The notes beneath the pieces were generated by a model. It saw only the letters and a list, made by a program, of their open reading frames with translations. It searched no databases and was not told where the DNA came from. DNA of 64,000 nucleotides from Sphingomonas aurea (GTDB lineage: Bacteria; Pseudomonadota; Alphaproteobacteria; Sphingomonadales; Sphingomonadaceae): contig NZ_JAUUDS010000001.1 in assembly GCF_030678875.1 (NCBI RefSeq), positions 992,001 to 1,056,000 of the forward strand. Direction: 5' to 3'. Within the stretch, counting starts at the first letter, position 1; every line of letters begins with the position of its first letter. Made by a program: the position numbers and the translations under genes. Below are positions 60,251 through 64,000 of the stretch, piece by piece.

Positions 60251-60931
60251 ATGAGCTTCTTCGCCCGTACCCGCAAACCCGCGACCTCTTCCGTCCGCCA
60301 GCTCTTCGGCCTTCAGGTCGCGACCCGTCTCGATGCCGATCCCAGGGTCCAGCGGGCGGCGATCGACGCGGCGCAGGTCTATTACTATCCCGACTTCCTC
60401 GACGACGCGACGTGCGACCGGCTGATTGCCATGATCGACGCGCATCGACGCCCCTCCACCCTGCTGTCCGATCGCAACGACCAGGGCTTCCGCACCAGTG
60501 ACAGCTGCGACATGGACCGCTGGTCCCCCGACGTGCAACCGACTGACGAGGCGATCGCCACGCTGCTCGGCATCGACGCCGCACATGGCGAGACGATGCA
60601 GGGGCAGCGCTATGCGCCCGGCCAGCATTTCCGCGCGCACCACGACTATTTCCACTCGACCGAGAGCTATTGGGAGCGGATGCAGAAGGAGGGCGGTCAG
60701 CGCACCTGGACCGCGATGATCTACCTGAACGCGGTCGAGGAGGGCGGCGCCACCTGGTTCCCCCAGGCCGGGATCAAGGTCGCGCCGAAGCGGGGCCTGC
60801 TTCTCACCTGGAACAACATGAAGCCCGACGGCAGCCCCAACGAGGCGACCATCCACGAGGGAATGCCGGTCGTCGCCGGCACCAAGTACGTCGTCACCAA
60901 ATGGTTTCGCGAGGATCGCTGGATCAAGTGA
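60251..60931 (+). CDS. 2-oxoglutarate/Fe(II)-dependent dioxygenase, prolyl 4-hydroxylase-like
   Basis: A 226-residue dioxygenase. YAPGQHFRAHHDYFHSTESY has the H-x-D iron ligands (His130, Asp132). The distal His202 and 2-oxoglutarate-binding Lys212 are in ATIHEGMPVVAGTKYVVTKW. Length and the C-terminal W-F-R match small bacterial prolyl 4-hydroxylase-like enzymes. It may hydroxylate protein residues; the target is unknown. Its stop overlaps the recJ GTG (GTGA), so translation is coupled. Confidence 0.88.
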   Translation: MSFFARTRKPATSSVRQLFGLQVATRLDADPRVQRAAIDAAQVYYYPDFLDDATCDRLIAMIDAHRRPSTLLSDRNDQGFRTSDSCDMDRWSPDVQPTDEAIATLLGIDAAHGETMQGQRYAPGQHFRAHHDYFHSTESYWERMQKEGGQRTWTAMIYLNAVEEGGATWFPQAGIKVAPKRGLLLTWNNMKPDGSPNEATIHEGMPVVAGTKYVVTKWFREDRWIK

Positions 60932-62685
60932 CCGTACTCGGCATCACCCGCTCGCTCGCCGGCCAGCCGTGGCGCTGGCGTGCGCTCGCCGCCGATGCGC
61001 GCGACGGCATGGCCGGGCAGGACGCGCTGGTCGACCAGCTGCTGCTCGCCCGTGGCTGCCCGCCCGATCTGCTCGACGACCACAAGGCGCCGTCGATCCG
61101 CGCCTTCATGCCCGATCCGTCGATCTTCCGCGACATGGACCGTGCCGCCGCGCGTCTCGCGGATGCGGTGGTGGCGGGGGAGCAGGTCGCCATCTTCGGC
61201 GACTATGACGTGGACGGCGCGACCTCCACCGCCCTCCTGATGCGTGTGCTCCGCGACTGCGGCCTCGCTCCCCGCTTCTATATCCCCGACCGTTTGACCG
61301 AGGGATATGGCCCGACCGCTACCGCCCTCCACCGGCTGGTCGCCGAGGGCGCGACGCTGATCGTCACGGTAGACTGTGGCGCCCAGGCGTTCGACGCACT
61401 GGGCGCGATGGAAGCGGCGGTGGTGGACATCGTCGTCGTCGACCACCACCAGTGCGCCACCGCCCTCCCCCCCGCCCATGCACTGGTGAACCCCAACCGC
61501 CTCGACGAGGTGGCGGAGGCGTCGGCGCACGGCCATCTCGCTGCGGTCGGCATGTGCTTCCTCCTCGCCGCCGCGCTGGTCCGCACCTTGCGCGCGCGCG
61601 GCTTTTTCGCGAGCCGGGCCGAGCCGCGGCTGCTCGACCTGCTCGACCTCGTGGCGCTCGGCACCGTCGCCGATGTCGCGCAGCTCCGCGGCCTCAACCG
61701 CGCCTTCGTCGCGCAGGGGCTGAAGGTGATGGCCCGCCGCGCCGATATCGCCCTTGCCGCCCTTGCCGATGCCGCCCGCTTGTCGCGCGCACCGACCTGC
61801 ACCGACCTCGGCTTCGCGCTCGGTCCCCGCATCAACGCTGGCGGCAGGGTCGGTCGCGCCGATCTCGGCGTCCGCCTCCTGACCACCGCGGACCCTGCCG
61901 AGGCACACGCCCTCGCCGCCGAGCTAGACCGCCTCAACGAGGAACGCCGCGCGATCGAAGCGGCCGTCCAGGCGGAGGCGGACGAGCGCGTCGACCTGTC
62001 CGCCTCGGTCGTGGTCGTCGGTGGCCATGGCTGGCACCCTGGCGTCATCGGTATCGTCGCCGGGCGTTTGAAAGAGCGGCTCGGCCGCCCGGTCGTCGTC
62101 GTCGCGATCGACGAGCATGGCGTCGGCAAGGGCTCCGGCCGCTCGATCGCCGGCGTCGACCTCGGCGCCGCGGTGCTCGCCGCCAAGGAGCATGGGCTTC
62201 TCGTCGCCGGCGGCGGCCACGCCATGGCGGCCGGGCTGACCGTGCAGGCGGATGCGGTGCCTGCCCTCACCGCCTTCCTCGACGATCGCCTGCGCGCCGG
62301 CGTCGAGCGCGCGCGCGAGGACCGTGCCCTGCTCCTCGACGCGGTAATGGCGCCCGGCGGCGTCAATCCGGACCTCGTCCGCTCGCTCGACGCGGGCGGA
62401 CCTTACGGCGCCGGCTGGCCGTCACCGCGCATCGCCGCCGGCCCGTTCCGCCCCGTCCGCGTCGACGTGGTCGGCAATGGCCATGTAAGGTTGGTCGCCG
62501 CCGGTGCGGACGGCAACACCGTCAAGGCGATCGCATTCCGCGCCGCCGATACGCCGCTCGGCCAGGCCCTGCTCGCCGCCCCGCCGCACCGCCGCCTGTG
62601 GCTGGCCGGTCGCGTTCGCCTCGACGAATGGGGTAGCCGCCCCGCCGCCGAACTCCATCTCGACGATGCGGCCTGGGCGGATTGA
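60928..62685 (+). CDS. recJ: Single-stranded-DNA-specific exonuclease RecJ
   Basis: A 585-residue DHH-family nuclease. VAIFGDYDVDGATSTALLMR is motif I with the D-x-D metal ligands. VDHHQCATALPPAHALVNPN is the DHH motif. GTVADVAQLRGLNRAFVAQG, and GPRINAGGRVGRADLGVRLL follow, and AGGGHAMAAGLTVQ is the DHHA1 end. A C-terminal OB-fold closes the protein. It degrades 5' single-strand ends in recombination and mismatch repair. The GTG start at 60928 overlaps the previous stop; the frame is open further upstream but that part lies inside the dioxygenase gene. Confidence 0.93.
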   Translation: MTVLGITRSLAGQPWRWRALAADARDGMAGQDALVDQLLLARGCPPDLLDDHKAPSIRAFMPDPSIFRDMDRAAARLADAVVAGEQVAIFGDYDVDGATSTALLMRVLRDCGLAPRFYIPDRLTEGYGPTATALHRLVAEGATLIVTVDCGAQAFDALGAMEAAVVDIVVVDHHQCATALPPAHALVNPNRLDEVAEASAHGHLAAVGMCFLLAAALVRTLRARGFFASRAEPRLLDLLDLVALGTVADVAQLRGLNRAFVAQGLKVMARRADIALAALADAARLSRAPTCTDLGFALGPRINAGGRVGRADLGVRLLTTADPAEAHALAAELDRLNEERRAIEAAVQAEADERVDLSASVVVVGGHGWHPGVIGIVAGRLKERLGRPVVVVAIDEHGVGKGSGRSIAGVDLGAAVLAAKEHGLLVAGGGHAMAAGLTVQADAVPALTAFLDDRLRAGVERAREDRALLLDAVMAPGGVNPDLVRSLDAGGPYGAGWPSPRIAAGPFRPVRVDVVGNGHVRLVAAGADGNTVKAIAFRAADTPLGQALLAAPPHRRLWLAGRVRLDEWGSRPAAELHLDDAAWAD

Positions 62686-62721
62686 CGCCGGCCCAACACT
62701 CGCCTAACCGCTCCACACGCT

Positions 62722-62796
62722 GGCCCCTTCGTCTAGCGGTTAGGACGCGGCCCTTTCACGGCTGAAGCACGGGTTCGATTCCCGTAGGGGTCACCA
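62722..62796 (+). tRNA. tRNA-Glu (anticodon UUC)
   Basis: GGCCCCT at the 5' end pairs with AGGGGTC at the 3' end (one G-U pair). TAGCGGTTAGGA is the D-loop region, CTTTCAC is the anticodon loop (TTC), and GGTTCGATTCC is the T-arm. A73 and an encoded CCA end at 62796. It stands alone between recJ and acvB. Confidence 0.95.
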
Positions 62797-62897
62797 GCAT
62801 CGCGGATGTTGGCACATCCGGGTAGCGCCGCCCTTGCCGCGCCTGCCCCACCGAACAGAAACGGCACCCTGCACACGGACGGTTGCCCAGCTGGCGA

Positions 62898-63632
62898 TCA
62901 TGGCTCCCGCTGCGGAGGCACCCTGTCCGGCAGAAACTGCGCCAGCCGCCCGCGGACGGTGGCGGCCACCCGCTGATAGTCGTGGTGCAGATAGTGCCCG
63001 CCGGGCAGGACGATCCGCACGACCGGGCTGCCCACGAGTTCCGGACACAGGCTGTCCTCCTCCTCCGCTCCCTGGATGCAGGTGACCGGCGCCCAGTCGA
63101 TCCCACGCACGCCGGCGGCCGGCCGGGCATCGGGCGTGCCGTGATAGGCGAAGCCGAGCGGATCGGCGTGGAAGAAGGCCGTTTTGCCCGGCACCACCAG
63201 CACGATGGCGACCACGCGGCGACGTATGTCTTCGGGCAGGTCGGGTGTGCCGGTCGACAGCATGTCGGCACCGAAGGACTGGCCGATCAGGATCAGGCGC
63301 TCCGCTCCGGGCAGCGCCAGCGCCTGTCGGATGCCGCGCATCAGGACGGCGTCGACATCGGCGCGGGTGCGGGTCGACGCGAACGCCGTGGTCGAGCTGA
63401 TCCCGACGATCGGCAGACCGTCCGCCGCCAGCACTTTGGCAACGTGCCGCGCCATGCCGTAGCGCAGGCCGGTATCACCCGACACGAACAGCGCCACGGT
63501 GCGCGCAGGCGGCGCCGGAAACACGCGATAGGCCCGCCCGCCCAGCAGCTGCGGCACGCAGGCCGGCAGCGAGAGCAGAAGTGCGGCGGCGCCACCGACG
63601 GTGAGCCAGCGGCGAACACGACGCCCCGCCAC
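62898..63632 (-). CDS. acvB: AcvB/VirJ-family lipoprotein, probable lysyl-phosphatidylglycerol hydrolase
   Basis: A 244-residue alpha/beta-hydrolase-type protein from a GTG start. The N-terminus ends AAALLLSLPAC, a lipobox-like LPAC. VALFVSGDTGL opens the fold, ILIGQSFGADMLS carries the nucleophile Ser, and LPGGHYLHHDY the late His. These are features of the C-terminal domain of AcvB and VirJ. In Rhizobium and Agrobacterium, acvB follows lpiA (an MprF) and removes aminoacyl groups from lysyl-phosphatidylglycerol. The next gene upstream here is an MprF, so the same role is likely. Confidence 0.85.
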   Translation of the reverse strand: MAGRRVRRWLTVGGAAALLLSLPACVPQLLGGRAYRVFPAPPARTVALFVSGDTGLRYGMARHVAKVLAADGLPIVGISSTTAFASTRTRADVDAVLMRGIRQALALPGAERLILIGQSFGADMLSTGTPDLPEDIRRRVVAIVLVVPGKTAFFHADPLGFAYHGTPDARPAAGVRGIDWAPVTCIQGAEEEDSLCPELVGSPVVRIVLPGGHYLHHDYQRVAATVRGRLAQFLPDRVPPQREP

Positions 63633-63633
63633 C

Positions 63634-64000
63634 TCAGCCCACCACCGTAAGGGTCGGCTGGACCGTCGGCATCGACACGGCGCGGTCCACGGCCACGGGA
63701 CGGCGCTGCCGGCGACGTCCCTCGATCAGCCGGGCGACGTCGCGCAGCGCCAGCAGCATGCCCACGCCGCCGGGTCCGGCGACGTAGCGCGGCTCCCACC
63801 GGGGCGCGTATTTTTCCTTGTACGTCCGCAGGCCGCGAAAGCCGTACAGCCGCTCGCCGTGGCGAAAGGCGAAGCTCGCCAGCCGCGCCCAGGCCGGGGC
63901 GAGCCGCCGGTCCTCGATCCCCGACAGCGGCGCCATGCCGAGCGAGAAGCGGGCGAAGCCCCGCGCCTTCGCCCACAGGATCAGCTGCACGAACAGGAAG
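63634..64000 (-). CDS. Phosphatidylglycerol lysyltransferase MprF/LpiA, C-terminal part only
   Basis: The last 122 codons are visible; the gene runs off the right edge. FARFSLGMAPLSGIEDRRLA, then LYGFRGLRTYKEKYAPRWEP and RYVA, match the end of the cytoplasmic DUF2156/GNAT synthase domain of MprF (L-G-M-A-P-L-S-G-x ... Y-x-F-x-G-L-R-x-x-K-x-K-x-x-P-x-W-E-P-R-Y). MprF adds lysine to phosphatidylglycerol and protects against cationic peptides and acid. Its stop lies one base before the acvB GTG, so the two form an operon. Confidence 0.87.
   Translation of the reverse strand, partial: FLFVQLILWAKARGFARFSLGMAPLSGIEDRRLAPAWARLASFAFRHGERLYGFRGLRTYKEKYAPRWEPRYVAGPGGVGMLLALRDVARLIEGRRRQRRPVAVDRAVSMPTVQPTLTVVG

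Noticed and set aside
62722..62796. tRNA-Glu as an integration site for a mobile element
   Set aside because: No copy of the tRNA 3' end, integrase or foreign cargo is seen on either side within the window.
62803..62820. CGGATGT-TGGC-ACATCCG hairpin just after tRNA-Glu
   Set aside because: It could be a terminator or processing signal, but no T-run follows, so I do not claim it.

Overview
The window looks like chromosomal DNA of a sphingomonad (Alphaproteobacteria, Sphingomonas or a close relative). The DNA is GC-rich. It carries a CtrA-type cell-cycle regulator behind a TTAA-N7-TTAA box, a PhoK/SPAP-type alkaline phosphatase whose active-site residues keep the SPAP spacing, a large TonB-dependent receptor beside a GntR/FCD regulator, a methionine synthase split into two genes, and many copies of a short palindromic intergenic repeat. 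I see no phage, insertion sequence, CRISPR array or rRNA. One tRNA gene, tRNA-Glu(UUC), lies at 62722-62796.

Layout: 0-3.4 kb, end of a GntR regulator and a TonB receptor with a promoter. 3.4-8.6 kb (minus), a citrate-lyase-like/MaoC/PitA run, a DUF47 gene with a NUDIX reading frame fused in front of it, and a phospholipase D-like enzyme. 8.6-11.2 kb, dinB, a SnoaL-like protein and a small AT-rich island. 11.2-14.3 kb, ROK kinase, glmU and gph. 14.3-21.4 kb, phoR, a Pho box, pstSCAB, phoU and phoB. 21.5-29 kb, small secreted proteins, a short-chain dehydrogenase, cysE, a sulfite-exporter-type permease, OxyR, a fasciclin protein and pgsA-moaD-moaE. 29-37.8 kb, an LplT-like transporter, a repair/housekeeping operon (rluA-like, arfB, free-Met-sulfoxide reductase), a VanY peptidase, a LysR/pirin/WrbA module and ctrA. 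37.9-46.1 kb, a secreted amidohydrolase, ilvA, bpt and a transglutaminase-like/alpha-E/ATP-grasp cluster. 46.1-51.2 kb, DsbD, PhoK and a cation:proton antiporter. 51.3-57.1 kb (minus), the methionine operon: ArsR-methyltransferase, metF and the two metH genes. 57.2-64 kb, a lipoprotein, aldo/keto reductase, RcnB-like protein, prolyl-4-hydroxylase-like enzyme, recJ, tRNA-Glu, and an acvB-mprF pair cut by the window edge.

Phosphate is the main theme. There is a high-affinity Pst system with its two-component regulator, a low-affinity Pit carrier with a PhoU-like partner, and a secreted phosphatase that could feed them. One-carbon/methionine metabolism is a second, with an operator-like palindrome in front of the regulator. 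The points most worth a second look are: the NUDIX-DUF47 in-frame arrangement, the transglutaminase-like protein without its catalytic cysteine inside the ATP-grasp/alpha-E cluster, the AT-rich island with an orphan signal peptide, the regulatory palindromes, and the repeat elements placed inside operons. I did not find a clear-cut, wholly new multi-gene system; the ATP-grasp/alpha-E/transglutaminase cluster is the closest candidate because its biochemical role is still undefined.
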